Part shown: positions 1-7,439 of the stretch, piece by piece
Layout of the letters: every line of letters begins with the position of its first letter
How positions within the stretch are numbered: position 1 is the stretch's first letter
NCBI GenBank assembly: GCA_905478725.1
Contig: CAJQJT010000288.1
Coordinates: 1 to 14,459, forward strand
Reading direction: 5' to 3'
Length of the DNA stretch: 14,459 bases
From: an uncultured Pseudomonadales bacterium
GTDB lineage: Bacteria; Pseudomonadota; Gammaproteobacteria; Pseudomonadales; Porticoccaceae
Notes under the pieces: generated by a model
Databases searched by the model: none
What the model was told of the DNA's origin: nothing
Seen by the model: only the letters and a program-made list of their open reading frames with translations
Translations under genes and position numbers: made by a program

Positions 1-933
1 GAGGAGTTTTCCGCCCTGACCATTGGGCAGAATAAACATCAGTATCACTGAGGTTAAAGCCACTGCCGCATAGTTAGCACTGGGCACATTGAGCCATTGG
101 CTCCAACCGCCAAAAGGTTCGCGCAGAGTAATCCAAGCCACAGCAGTAAGGAAAAATATCACCAGTACCCGCGCCTCTTCAGTGCGCCAAACACCGGCCT
201 GTGGAATTTTTAGCGGCTCGGCAGCACCCAGATGGCGGGTTATCCAGAGAGCCGCGAGGGGCAGTAACAATATGACCACAGGCAACCCCCAGAGCATCCA
301 CTGAGTAAAACTGGGAATCGAACCTGTGGCTTCGCCATAAATTTTAAGAAAAACTATATTTGGTGGCGATCCGATTGGCGTGCCCAAACCACCGATACTG
401 GCAGCATAGGCGATACCTAAAAATAGCGGCACGGCGAGCTTTTTAGCATCCTTGACGTTAGTACTCTGAAGCACCGCATAGGCTACCGGCAACAACATCA
501 GCGTGGTGGCGGTGTTCGACACCCACATACTCAATGCCGCCGAAGCCACCATAAAACCCAACACCAGTCGCCGCTGACTATCACCGCCAAACAGATTGAC
601 CATATACAGGGCCAGACGACGGTGGGCACCACTCTTTTCCATCGCTTTGGACAACATGGCGCCACCCATCAATAGAATAATCAGCGGGTCGCCATAGGCC
701 TGAGCTACTTGTTTGCCATCGAGAATACCGAGCAATGGAAACACGCCGAGAGGAATCATGGCTGTGGCTGGAATAGGAATCGGCTCAAAGATCCACCACA
801 GCGCGCAGAGTACGGTCAAACCGCCGACCAGAGCGCCCTCACGAGCCCAACCCGCGTTCATCATTAACAGAGTGACTGCCACCGCAATGAGTGGAGCTAA
901 CCATAGCGAAAGGCGTCGAAGCTTAGGTGTCAT
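1..933 (-). CDS. DASS (SLC13) family Na+/dicarboxylate or sulfate symporter, 3' part missing
   Basis: Inner-membrane secondary transporter of the divalent anion:Na+ symporter family. I translated the open frame from ATG at 933 to the left edge: 311 codons without a stop, where the family usually has roughly 450-490 residues, so about the last third lies outside. Seen: many hydrophobic segments, an SNTATT motif at residues 139-144, and GTPIGSPPN at 184-192. Both motifs are characteristic of the first Na+/substrate half-site in VcINDY-like members; the second SNT motif would be beyond the window. The start is supported by AGAGGA at 940-945, six bases upstream. The ATG overlaps the stop of the upstream DUF2007 gene (ATGA, 930-933), so translation is probably coupled. 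Substrate is not decided; the SNT motif favours dicarboxylates, but sulfate or another anion is possible. Confidence 0.88.
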   Translation of the reverse strand, partial: MTPKLRRLSLWLAPLIAVAVTLLMMNAGWAREGALVGGLTVLCALWWIFEPIPIPATAMIPLGVFPLLGILDGKQVAQAYGDPLIILLMGGAMLSKAMEKSGAHRRLALYMVNLFGGDSQRRLVLGFMVASAALSMWVSNTATTLMLLPVAYAVLQSTNVKDAKKLAVPLFLGIAYAASIGGLGTPIGSPPNIVFLKIYGEATGSIPSFTQWMLWGLPVVILLLPLAALWITRHLGAAEPLKIPQAGVWRTEEARVLVIFFLTAVAWITLREPFGGWSQWLNVPSANYAAVALTSVILMFILPNGQGGKLL

Positions 934-1163
934 GATTCATCCTCTAAAGAAAAATCACCACGCTCATAGGCGCGAATAATCTCGCCGGCTAAGTCCGCAT
1001 CGGCGTCGTTCACCGCGATCGACAGATGGCCCAGCGCGGGAACTTCGCCCAAACCGCCCTGCAGTGCCGCACCGTGCAAAAACACCTGCAGTCCATCCTG
1101 CTCCATCAACCCCTTGAGTAGCTGAGCTTCGAAATAGTCACTGCCGCGATAAACTTCAATCAT
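930..1163 (-). CDS. DUF2007 family small protein
   Basis: Small soluble protein of 77 residues resembling the DUF2007 family (annotated in databases as a putative signal-transducing protein; function not established). Seen: N-terminal VYRGSDYFEAQLLKGLMEQ, typical of the family, where a short beta strand is followed by a helix that scans for 'longer-than-one' inputs; then a Gly-rich middle (LQGGLGEVPALG) and a C-terminal strand-helix (LSIAVNDADADLAGEIIRAY). No signal peptide or membrane segment. It overlaps the VanZ-like gene upstream by 8 bases and the transporter downstream by 4, so the three are very likely one transcript. A weak purine stretch (AAGAAG) lies just before the start. The family assignment is from remembered pattern; no function can be given. 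Confidence 0.8.
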   Translation of the reverse strand: MIEVYRGSDYFEAQLLKGLMEQDGLQVFLHGAALQGGLGEVPALGHLSIAVNDADADLAGEIIRAYERGDFSLEDES

Positions 1164-1506
1164 GCTTCTTACGCCTCCAAGCCATCACTGCCCAAACCGC
1201 TAGGATACCGCTTAGATTGGCTAACATGTCCCAGTGATCACCCTGCCGATAAGTCGTCATAGACTGGGCGATTTCCATACTCAAGCCAAAGGCCGCTAAA
1301 ATAAATGCCAGCAGAGCTAGGGGATAGCGACGCCCGTAAGCACTGGCGCAGAGAAAAAACAGAGCGGCATAGATACTGCTGTGACCGACCTTATCCTGAA
1401 GTTCGAAGAGCTGCGCACTGCCCCCAATCACCGGCATCAGCGATAAAAATATCGTGCCAATTAGGCATAGCCAAAAGAGAATTTGGTACTTGGCAACAGT
1501 GATCAT
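1156..1506 (-). CDS. VanZ-like family membrane protein
   Basis: Small integral membrane protein of 116 residues with about four hydrophobic segments (roughly residues 7-27, 41-55, 60-78 and 93-110). Family signatures seen: DKVGHSSIYAALFF at about 38-51, and EIAQSMTTYRQGDHWDMLAN at about 78-97, which corresponds to the VanZ-family 'E..Q......D..D..AN' pattern. It ends in a basic cytoplasmic-looking tail (WRRKKHD). VanZ itself gives low-level teicoplanin resistance, but most short chromosomal members have no known role, so no resistance function is inferred. TAAGGA lies about 12 bases before the ATG, somewhat far. The gene follows murU after 80 AT-rich bases and overlaps the DUF2007 gene by 8 bases. 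Confidence 0.85.
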   Translation of the reverse strand: MITVAKYQILFWLCLIGTIFLSLMPVIGGSAQLFELQDKVGHSSIYAALFFLCASAYGRRYPLALLAFILAAFGLSMEIAQSMTTYRQGDHWDMLANLSGILAVWAVMAWRRKKHD

Positions 1507-1586
1507 TTTATTTCGTTTTCCTTAGGTTTAGTTTTGAGATTTTTCTCTTAAGTCTTTTTCATGGGCCTTTTTATTAGGCCTTTTTA
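1507..1586. other. AT-rich spacer with an 11-base direct repeat
   Basis: Non-coding gap between murU and the VanZ-like gene. GGCCTTTTTAT occurs at 1564-1574 and again at 1577-1587, the second copy running into the murU stop codon. Read on the plus strand, GGCCT (1564-1568) can pair with AGGCC (1576-1580), followed by five T (1581-1585), which looks like a weak terminator facing the wrong way for the genes here. Read on the minus strand there is no U-run after the hairpin. It is therefore unclear whether transcription from murU stops or continues into the VanZ-like gene. Confidence 0.5.
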
Positions 1587-2261
1587 TCAGTCGAACAATG
1601 CCTGTAATTGCTCATAACGCTCAAGGGTTCCAACATCGCACCAGCTGCCAGTATAAATTTCGCCACCCACCCTGCCGGCAACAATAGCGGGACGCAAAAC
1701 ATCTCGCAGTGGAAATGCACTATCTCGCTCAACGTAATTGGCGAACAGCGCTGGGCGGATCAAACTGATACCGCTAAAGGTTGCTGCATGGTCCCCAGCA
1801 TAGTTGACTAACCCGCCTTGCAGCGCGAAATCTCCATCAGGATTATGAGTCGGGTTGCCGACCAACAACAACCAGGCATCTAGGCTATCGGACAGCTTGT
1901 TGCCCAGCAAACCCTTAAGCGGATAATCGCTCCACACATCGCCATTTATTAATATAAAAGGTTCGTCACCCAGTAACGGTAGTGCTCTGGCAATGCCACC
2001 TCCAGTTTCTAGGGCCGTGACTTCACGTGACCAGCTAATAGTCACGCCAAGGCGTGTTTCGCAATCACTAAAGTACTCTTCAATCTGCTCTGCCAGCCAG
2101 CTGGTATTGATCACTATATCGGTGATTCCTACTGCGGCCAGGCGCATCAAATGATGTTCAAGCAAAGGTTTGCCGGCCACCTGCAACATTGGTTTCGGGG
2201 TGCTGTCGGTTAGTGGGCGCAGTCTTTCACCACGGCCAGCGGCCAATATCATGGCTTTCAT
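1587..2261 (-). CDS. murU: N-acetylmuramate alpha-1-phosphate uridylyltransferase
   Basis: Cytoplasmic sugar-1-phosphate nucleotidyltransferase that converts MurNAc alpha-1-phosphate and UTP into UDP-MurNAc in the anhydro-MurNAc recycling route that bypasses de novo MurA/MurB synthesis. Seen in 224 residues: the nucleotide-binding start MKAMILAAGRGERLRPLT (1-18) with KPM (23-25), ETGGG (85-89), metal-binding NGD (106-108), and GSWCDVGT (205-212). The length matches characterised Pseudomonas MurU (about 223). I chose ATG at 2261 rather than the longer frame from 2288: the family starts at MKAMILAAG, GGAG lies at 2272-2275, and this ATG overlaps the amgK stop as ATGA (2258-2261). Direct coupling to amgK, the preceding enzyme, separates it from generic glucose-1-phosphate thymidylyltransferases. 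Confidence 0.93.
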   Translation of the reverse strand: MKAMILAAGRGERLRPLTDSTPKPMLQVAGKPLLEHHLMRLAAVGITDIVINTSWLAEQIEEYFSDCETRLGVTISWSREVTALETGGGIARALPLLGDEPFILINGDVWSDYPLKGLLGNKLSDSLDAWLLLVGNPTHNPDGDFALQGGLVNYAGDHAATFSGISLIRPALFANYVERDSAFPLRDVLRPAIVAGRVGGEIYTGSWCDVGTLERYEQLQALFD

Positions 2262-3349
2262 TGGTGGTTTTCTCCAGCAGTACGCCAATCGCTATACCAA
2301 TCCTGGCCAGGCAACAATGGTTCGATGCGTTCGACAAACCATTTGTAAAAAGCTTGACCAACCTCGTCGCCCTGAGCTGCTTCAAGAGCATAGCGAATCA
2401 CCAGCGGCAAATCCTTCAGATATGCCTGTTTGCCATCCCGCAGAGACAGGCGCGCAAAGATACCCAGCACTTTAATGTGACGTTGCAAACCGATCAGATC
2501 AAACCAGCGCATAAATTGGTCGTCGCTTACCGGAGCCATAGATAGTTCGGTTTCAAGACGCTGTTTATAGTCCAGCGCGCGACTGATCACTTGATCTCGG
2601 GGCAAACGCAGATAACAGTCTTTGAGCAGCGATACCAAATCGTAAGTCATGGGCCCAACCACGGCGTCTTGAAAATCAATTACCCCAAGAGCTCCATCCT
2701 CTAAGAGCATCAGATTGCGCGAATGATAATCTCGGTGCACAACCACCTGGGGTTGCTCCAGAGCAGCTTCGATCAATCGGGAGAATAACCTGCTGAGCAT
2801 GCTGGACTCATGTTCATCCAGCTCGACACCCAACAACTGGCTGACAAACCAATCGGCGAATAGATCCATCTCTGACTGCAAGCGTTGGGCATCATAAGCC
2901 GCAAATACTCTGGGGCTGGGCTCCACTCTTTGAATATCCAACAGCACTGATTCAGCCTGCTGGTAATAATTAGCCGCGGATAATCGCGCCGGCGAACTTT
3001 CCTTAGCAACGCTGCCGGCTAATAACTCCGGATGCAGCAGCTGGTGACCAAAATCCTCCAGCAAGAAAAACCCATTGGCAAAGTCCACCGCGAGTATTTT
3101 CGGCGTGGTCACGCCATGGCGCTGGAATGCCATGGCTACTTTGATATAAGCGGGGTTATTCTCTTTATCTGGCGGTGAGTCAACAGCGATCAGTGACATC
3201 CGCCCCGCGAGCCTAAAATAACGCCTAAACCCGGCATCACCGGCAAGGGGTTGCAGCAGCAATGGCAGGTCAATCTGATGGAATGGCGGCAAGCAGGCCT
3301 CTATCCAATGGATAAAAGTCTGGCGACGCTGGGTGGTTAAAAGATCGAT
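2258..3349 (-). CDS. amgK: N-acetylmuramate/N-acetylglucosamine anomeric kinase, probable AUC start
   Basis: Cytoplasmic sugar kinase of the aminoglycoside phosphotransferase fold that phosphorylates MurNAc (and GlcNAc) at C1, feeding MurU. Seen, numbered from the proposed start: LAGDAGFRRYFRL (residues 36-48, the family N-lobe signature), catalytic HRDYHSRN (205-212, Asp207) and metal-binding IDFQDA (224-229). The start is unusual. The first NTG codon is TTG at 3292, giving 344 residues and removing the family's N-terminal helix. The frame stays open to TAG at 3356-3358, and the extra codons read TTQRRQTFIHWIEACLP, which fits the 'R...F..W....L' opening usual in AmgK. No ATG, GTG, TTG or CTG occurs in frame there. 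ATC at 3349 follows TAAGGA by 10 bases and gives 363 residues. The TTG with AGAGG 5 bases upstream is the alternative. Function is sure; the start is not. Confidence 0.9.
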   Translation of the reverse strand: MDLLTTQRRQTFIHWIEACLPPFHQIDLPLLLQPLAGDAGFRRYFRLAGRMSLIAVDSPPDKENNPAYIKVAMAFQRHGVTTPKILAVDFANGFFLLEDFGHQLLHPELLAGSVAKESSPARLSAANYYQQAESVLLDIQRVEPSPRVFAAYDAQRLQSEMDLFADWFVSQLLGVELDEHESSMLSRLFSRLIEAALEQPQVVVHRDYHSRNLMLLEDGALGVIDFQDAVVGPMTYDLVSLLKDCYLRLPRDQVISRALDYKQRLETELSMAPVSDDQFMRWFDLIGLQRHIKVLGIFARLSLRDGKQAYLKDLPLVIRYALEAAQGDEVGQAFYKWFVERIEPLLPGQDWYSDWRTAGENHQ

Positions 3350-3359
3350 GGTAGTCTAT

Positions 3360-3365
3360 TCCTTA
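3360..3365 (-). promoter_or_regulatory. Shine-Dalgarno that supports the amgK AUC start
   Basis: TAAGGA on the minus strand, with 10 bases between it and ATC at 3349-3347. The surrounding 11-mer ATTAAGGAATA also precedes the ATG of rplQ in this window (eight bases between AAGGA and ATG there), where the start is not in doubt. The match to the anti-Shine-Dalgarno is seen; its use is inferred. Confidence 0.5.
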
Positions 3366-3371
3366 ATGCTG

Positions 3372-3399
3372 TTTTTACCGGCGCTATTTTTACCGGCGC
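3372..3399. repeat. 13-base tandem direct repeat upstream of amgK
   Basis: TTTTTACCGGCGC at 3372-3384 and again, identical, at 3387-3399, a 15-base period. It lies 23-50 bases upstream of the proposed amgK start in the divergent amgK/lptD gap, a position where a promoter or a regulator-binding site would be expected. No regulator is recognised from the sequence. Confidence 0.7.
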
Positions 3400-3568
3400 G
3401 GCTTCACAGCCATAAGCAGTGGCTGAAAAGTATTATTCTCGAGTATTTAGGCTAATTCAGACCTCTACTCTGGCAAGATATCAGGTAAAATGCCAGCACA
3501 TTAGCAACCAGCAATCAGGCGCGCCTTTGAGCCCTCTTTTGAGCCCTAAATTAAGTCCTATTTCCTCT

Positions 3569-6157
3569 ATGGTGCAGAGCCTGGGTATGGCCAGTGCAGG
3601 GCCGCGTCAGCTCAGTCGCCAGGCACTATTTGCATTGGCGGTTTTGCCCTTTCTGTCTATTGGCCTGTCGTCCAACATCTCTGCTGATGAAGTCCACGTA
3701 ACCTGGAATTGTGCAGCCGGTCCCGATAGCCAGTGGCTCTGCAATGAAGAACAAATTGTCGCCTCTAGTCGAAACCGCCCAGCACGAGCCAGTGAGAATA
3801 GCCTAGCCACTTCAGATGAACCCAGAGTTGCCGCCGTGCGCAACCTAGACTGGCTGGAAGAAGGCCAGATGACCGATGAGCAGCGGCTAAAAATTGAAGG
3901 AAACTGCTGTGGTGCCTATGTGGAACCGGCACGCGATTATCCTGATGCCGATCTCAACCCTGAAGAAGCTTCCTTGCGAGTAAACGCTAACTCCACCGAA
4001 GCATTAGATAATAATGTCGCAGTGCTGGAGGGCGATGTGCAGATATCTCAGGGCTACCGCCAAATTCGCAGTAACAGTGCTCGCATCGACCAGACTAACC
4101 GTAATGTTGACCTGCAAGGCAATGTGCAGTTTCGCGAACCTGGTATGTTACTCCTAGGTAGCAGTGCAGAAATTGATATCGACAGTAAAGAAGTGACGAT
4201 CAATAACGCCACTTACGTGCTCCATGAAGCAGCAGTGCGCGGCAGCGCCAAAACTTTGACCAGAACCAATGATGGCGTGATCACAATTAGTGATGCGACC
4301 TATTCAACCTGCGAACCCGGGGACTCAACTTGGCAGATGGCGACCAGTGAGATTGCCATTGATCAGGAATCCGGATTTGCTACGGTGAAGAACGCCCAGT
4401 TGAGGGTTAAAGATATTCCCGTATTCTACTTCCCGTGGATTAAATTTCCGATCAATGACCAACGCACCTCGGGGCTGTTATTTCCAACCATTAACTCCAG
4501 CACCGACAACGGTTTTGATTATGCCCAGCCAATCTACTGGAATCTAGCACCAGACTACGACGCGACCATTACACCAAGACTGCTGCAGGAACGCGGTATA
4601 GCCCTTGAGGTCGAGCTTCGTCATCTATCTCGTCATTCCGAGACTACAGTGACCGGCGCCTTTTTGGGCAGTGACAAAGGCGGCAGCGACGAGGAAAATA
4701 TAGACCCCGAAACTGGCCTGCAAGAACACCTTGGTGACGATCGCTATTTGGCCGGGCTTACCCACCTCGGAGGCATAGGCAAAGCCTGGTCGACCTTCAT
4801 TGATCTGAACAATGTTTCTGACAATGACTACTTTAATGACTTCGGTAGCCTAGGCCAGGAATCGAGAAGCCGGGTTAATCTTCGCCGAGTCGCTGGTGTG
4901 AGTTATAAAACAGACAATTGGGATTACCGAGTCGAAGCCCAGGATCATCAAATCATTATTGATGGGTTGGAAGATCAGTACTCGGTGTTACCTAAGGTTA
5001 CTGCCAATGGTTACTATCGCTTTGATAACAATTTAGTCGTCGACTTAAACAATCAGACCGCGCGCTTTGACCATGATGATCCTGATTTTGTCACTGGTGA
5101 CAGACATCGCCTTGATTACGGTATCAGTTGGGACAAACGCTGGACCTGGGGTTACTTTCGCCCCCAATATCGCCTTAAACATCTAGCTTATAATCTCGAC
5201 AATCAGACCGGTAGTCCACAGGCCTCTAATGTATCAGCAGTAACTGTTCCGGTGTCCTCACTGGATACCAGTCTTTTTCTGGAGCGTCCTGCGAGCTTTT
5301 TCGACGGCTATACCCAAACCTTAGAGCCGCGACTCTACTATGTGAAATCGAAATTTAGAGACCAGTCGGGACTTCCAGACTTTGACACTCGCGAATACAC
5401 CCCGTCCTACGACCTGCTGTTTCGCGATGAACGCTTTAATGGCGGTGATCGCATCTCTGACGAAGAGCGCCTAACCATTGCACTAACCACACGCTATATC
5501 GACAGCAAGTCTGGACAGGAACGCTTTAGCGCTAGCGTCGCCCAGGCCATTAACTATATTGATCGCAGAGTCACTCTGTCATCTAACCCAAGCGAAGAAG
5601 AGGCCGGCGAGCTTGCACGCAGGCAATCTCCTCTGGCAATCAAACTGGCGGGTCGGCTAAACAAGAGCTGGCGCGTTAGCAGTGATATTATTTACGACAC
5701 CCACGATAATGATCTGGCCAAAAGTAGCATTGCATTACGTTACAATGATCGCCAGAATCGGTTGTTGAATTTCAGCTACAACTCAACTCGCAGAGCGCCG
5801 AGACTATTTGATGGGGCGTCCTTTGACCAGAACATAAAGCAGGCAGACATATCCGCGTTTCTGCCAATGCAAGGTAACTTTAATCTGGTGGGTCGCTGGA
5901 ACCACGACTTTACCAACAGTCGTATGCTCGATGTCTTTGCCGGATTTGAATACAACAGCTGCTGCTGGCGCGCGAGTCTGATTGCCCGGCGCTCCCTCGA
6001 CAGAAAAGATGAAATACTACTGCCGGAAGAAGATTTGAAGCCGACTAACGGCATCTTTTTCCAAATACAATTTAAAGGTCTGGCCGGTGCGAATGGTCGG
6101 GTTGATTCAATGCTAAAAAATGGTATCTACGGTTATGGATCTCAAGAAAACTTGTAA
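3569..6157 (+). CDS. lptD: LPS-assembly outer-membrane protein LptD
   Basis: Outer-membrane beta barrel that, plugged by LptE, inserts lipopolysaccharide into the outer leaflet after LptA delivers it. From ATG at 3569 it has 862 residues (E. coli 784; Pseudomonas about 920). Seen: a signal peptide with hydrophobic ALFALAVLPFLSIGLSS and probable cleavage after ISA (residue 39); an OstA/LptA-like domain at about 135-245 (AVLEGDVQIS, VDLQGNVQF); then the LptD barrel with FPWIKFPI, LFPTI and the C-terminal FEYNSCCWRASL. Cysteines are at 48, 58, 113, 114, 248, 798 and 799; 248 and the 798-799 pair correspond to E. coli C173 and C724/C725, which form the essential interlocked disulfides. The frame is open back to GTG 3419 (912 residues), but that would bury the signal peptide behind 50 low-complexity residues. 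ATG 3587 is also possible; none of the three has a good ribosome-binding site. Confidence 0.95.
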   Translation: MVQSLGMASAGPRQLSRQALFALAVLPFLSIGLSSNISADEVHVTWNCAAGPDSQWLCNEEQIVASSRNRPARASENSLATSDEPRVAAVRNLDWLEEGQMTDEQRLKIEGNCCGAYVEPARDYPDADLNPEEASLRVNANSTEALDNNVAVLEGDVQISQGYRQIRSNSARIDQTNRNVDLQGNVQFREPGMLLLGSSAEIDIDSKEVTINNATYVLHEAAVRGSAKTLTRTNDGVITISDATYSTCEPGDSTWQMATSEIAIDQESGFATVKNAQLRVKDIPVFYFPWIKFPINDQRTSGLLFPTINSSTDNGFDYAQPIYWNLAPDYDATITPRLLQERGIALEVELRHLSRHSETTVTGAFLGSDKGGSDEENIDPETGLQEHLGDDRYLAGLTHLGGIGKAWSTFIDLNNVSDNDYFNDFGSLGQESRSRVNLRRVAGVSYKTDNWDYRVEAQDHQIIIDGLEDQYSVLPKVTANGYYRFDNNLVVDLNNQTARFDHDDPDFVTGDRHRLDYGISWDKRWTWGYFRPQYRLKHLAYNLDNQTGSPQASNVSAVTVPVSSLDTSLFLERPASFFDGYTQTLEPRLYYVKSKFRDQSGLPDFDTREYTPSYDLLFRDERFNGGDRISDEERLTIALTTRYIDSKSGQERFSASVAQAINYIDRRVTLSSNPSEEEAGELARRQSPLAIKLAGRLNKSWRVSSDIIYDTHDNDLAKSSIALRYNDRQNRLLNFSYNSTRRAPRLFDGASFDQNIKQADISAFLPMQGNFNLVGRWNHDFTNSRMLDVFAGFEYNSCCWRASLIARRSLDRKDEILLPEEDLKPTNGIFFQIQFKGLAGANGRVDSMLKNGIYGYGSQENL

Positions 6158-7439
6158 TACAGCTCTGCTTGCAGTGCTACTCGCCGCTTTTTCAGTCACT
6201 GCCAGCGCCCAGGTTCAAATTCTCGACAAGGTGGTTGCTATAGTCGACGAAGATGTAGTGTTAGAGAGCGAAGTGCAGCGTCGGCTGGCTACCATCTATG
6301 CCCAGATTCAAAAGTCGGGCACTCAGCCACCACCACAAGAGATCGTGGTTCAGCAGGTTTTAGAACGCCTGATCTCCGAGCGCCTGCAACTGAATATGGG
6401 CTACAGCGCCGGTATTCGTATCACCGATACCGAGCTGAACGATGCTATAGCACGAATTGCTAGCAGCAATCAGTTAACCATGGAGCAGTACGCCGAACAG
6501 GTCCATGCCACTGGTTCAACCCTGTCTAATGTGCGCGAAGAAATTCGCAATGAAATGATCCTAATGCGTGTGCAACAGGGCCAGGTGATGCGCCGCATTC
6601 GTATCAGCAACCAAGAGCTGGATAACTTCCTCAACTCTGAAGAGGGTCGTTTTATGACCTCTCCAGACGTTAATGTTGGTCATATTTTGCTGCCAGTACC
6701 TAGCGGCAAAAACAACGATGAGGTCAACGCTATTCTCCAGCGTGCTCAGAATCTGCTCGACGAAGCCAACAATGGTACTGACTTCCGTCAATTGGCGATT
6801 GCCAACTCCTCAGATCAGACTGCCCTTCAGGGTGGTGATTTGGGCTGGCGTAAAATGGCCCAGCTGCCAGGCGTATTTATTGAGGCGGTAGAAAAGCTAG
6901 AGATAGATCAGATATCAGAGCCGATCCGCAGCGATGCGGGCTATCACCTAATTAAGCTCTATGAGCGCAAAGGTGGTGGCGAGCAACTTATCGAGCAACA
7001 TTTCGCCCGCCATATCCTGATCAAGCCCAACGAAATCCGTGATGAGGCAACTGCTGTCAGCCAGCTCACTGAGCTGCGCGAACGCATTAAAGCGGGCGAA
7101 GATTTCGCTCTTTTATCGAAAGAGTTTTCCGAAGATCCAGGCTCTGCCCTCAATGGTGGTGAGTTAGGTTGGTCAACTCCAGGGATGTTTGTTCCCGAGT
7201 TTGAACAGACCATGGGTAGCATAGAAATAAATGAAGTCAGCGCGCCTTTCCTGTCGCAGTTTGGCTGGCATATCCTGCAAGTTACTGAGCGCCGCAATCA
7301 AGACTTTAGCGAAAACATTACCCGTAATCGCGCACAAAATTTGCTCCGCCAGCGCAAGTATGAAGAAGAACTCCAGGTCTGGTTACAGGAGATCCGCGAC
7401 GAAGCCTTTGTTGAAATAAAAGAGTCAAAAGAGACATGA
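6120..7439 (+). CDS. surA: Periplasmic chaperone and peptidyl-prolyl isomerase SurA
   Basis: Periplasmic chaperone that escorts unfolded outer-membrane proteins, LptD among them, to the BAM complex. Seen in 439 residues: a signal peptide ([23 protein letters not shown], split here by its basic start and Ala-rich end; cleavage after residue 30), a SurA N-terminal chaperone domain starting [19 protein letters not shown] (34-52), and two parvulin domains at about 183-284 (VGHILLP, GGDLGW, GYHLIKL) and 293-392 (ARHILIK, GGELGW, GWHILQV). E. coli SurA has 428 residues with the same order. The start could be ATG 6120 or ATG 6135 (434 residues); neither has a clear ribosome-binding site. Both lie inside the end of lptD (overlap 38 or 23 bases), which suggests that ribosomes finishing lptD feed surA. 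It overlaps pdxA by ATGA. Confidence 0.95.
   Translation: MVSTVMDLKKTCNTALLAVLLAAFSVTASAQVQILDKVVAIVDEDVVLESEVQRRLATIYAQIQKSGTQPPPQEIVVQQVLERLISERLQLNMGYSAGIRITDTELNDAIARIASSNQLTMEQYAEQVHATGSTLSNVREEIRNEMILMRVQQGQVMRRIRISNQELDNFLNSEEGRFMTSPDVNVGHILLPVPSGKNNDEVNAILQRAQNLLDEANNGTDFRQLAIANSSDQTALQGGDLGWRKMAQLPGVFIEAVEKLEIDQISEPIRSDAGYHLIKLYERKGGGEQLIEQHFARHILIKPNEIRDEATAVSQLTELRERIKAGEDFALLSKEFSEDPGSALNGGELGWSTPGMFVPEFEQTMGSIEINEVSAPFLSQFGWHILQVTERRNQDFSENITRNRAQNLLRQRKYEEELQVWLQEIRDEAFVEIKESKET

Larger units (their letters stand above)
3350..3568. promoter_or_regulatory. Divergent amgK / lptD control region
   Basis: About 220 bases separate the two divergent transcription units, so both promoters should lie here or just inside the 5' ends. 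Hexamers resembling a -10 box on the plus strand are TATTAT (3431-3436) and TAAAAT (3486-3491), but neither has a convincing -35 box 16-18 bases upstream, so no promoter is assigned. The region carries two direct repeats: TTTTTACCGGCGC (3372-3399) and TTTGAGCCCT (3526-3535 and 3538-3547). I see no sigma-E-like GGAACTT element. The plus-strand frame is open back to a GTG at 3419, discussed under lptD. Confidence 0.45.

Noticed and set aside
89..979. Rightward open frames of 71 and 88 residues across the left end.
   Set aside because: They lie antisense to the transporter frame, which has clear DASS motifs and no stop for 311 codons; the rightward frames have no recognisable domains.
2262..2288. 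Longer murU start at 2288 (nine extra residues).
   Set aside because: The family begins at MKAMILAAG, and the ATG at 2261 has GGAG upstream and the ATGA overlap with amgK.
3419..3568. GTG at 3419 as the true lptD start, giving 912 residues.
   Set aside because: It would place the signal peptide's hydrophobic core at about residue 70 and has no ribosome-binding site; kept only as an alternative.
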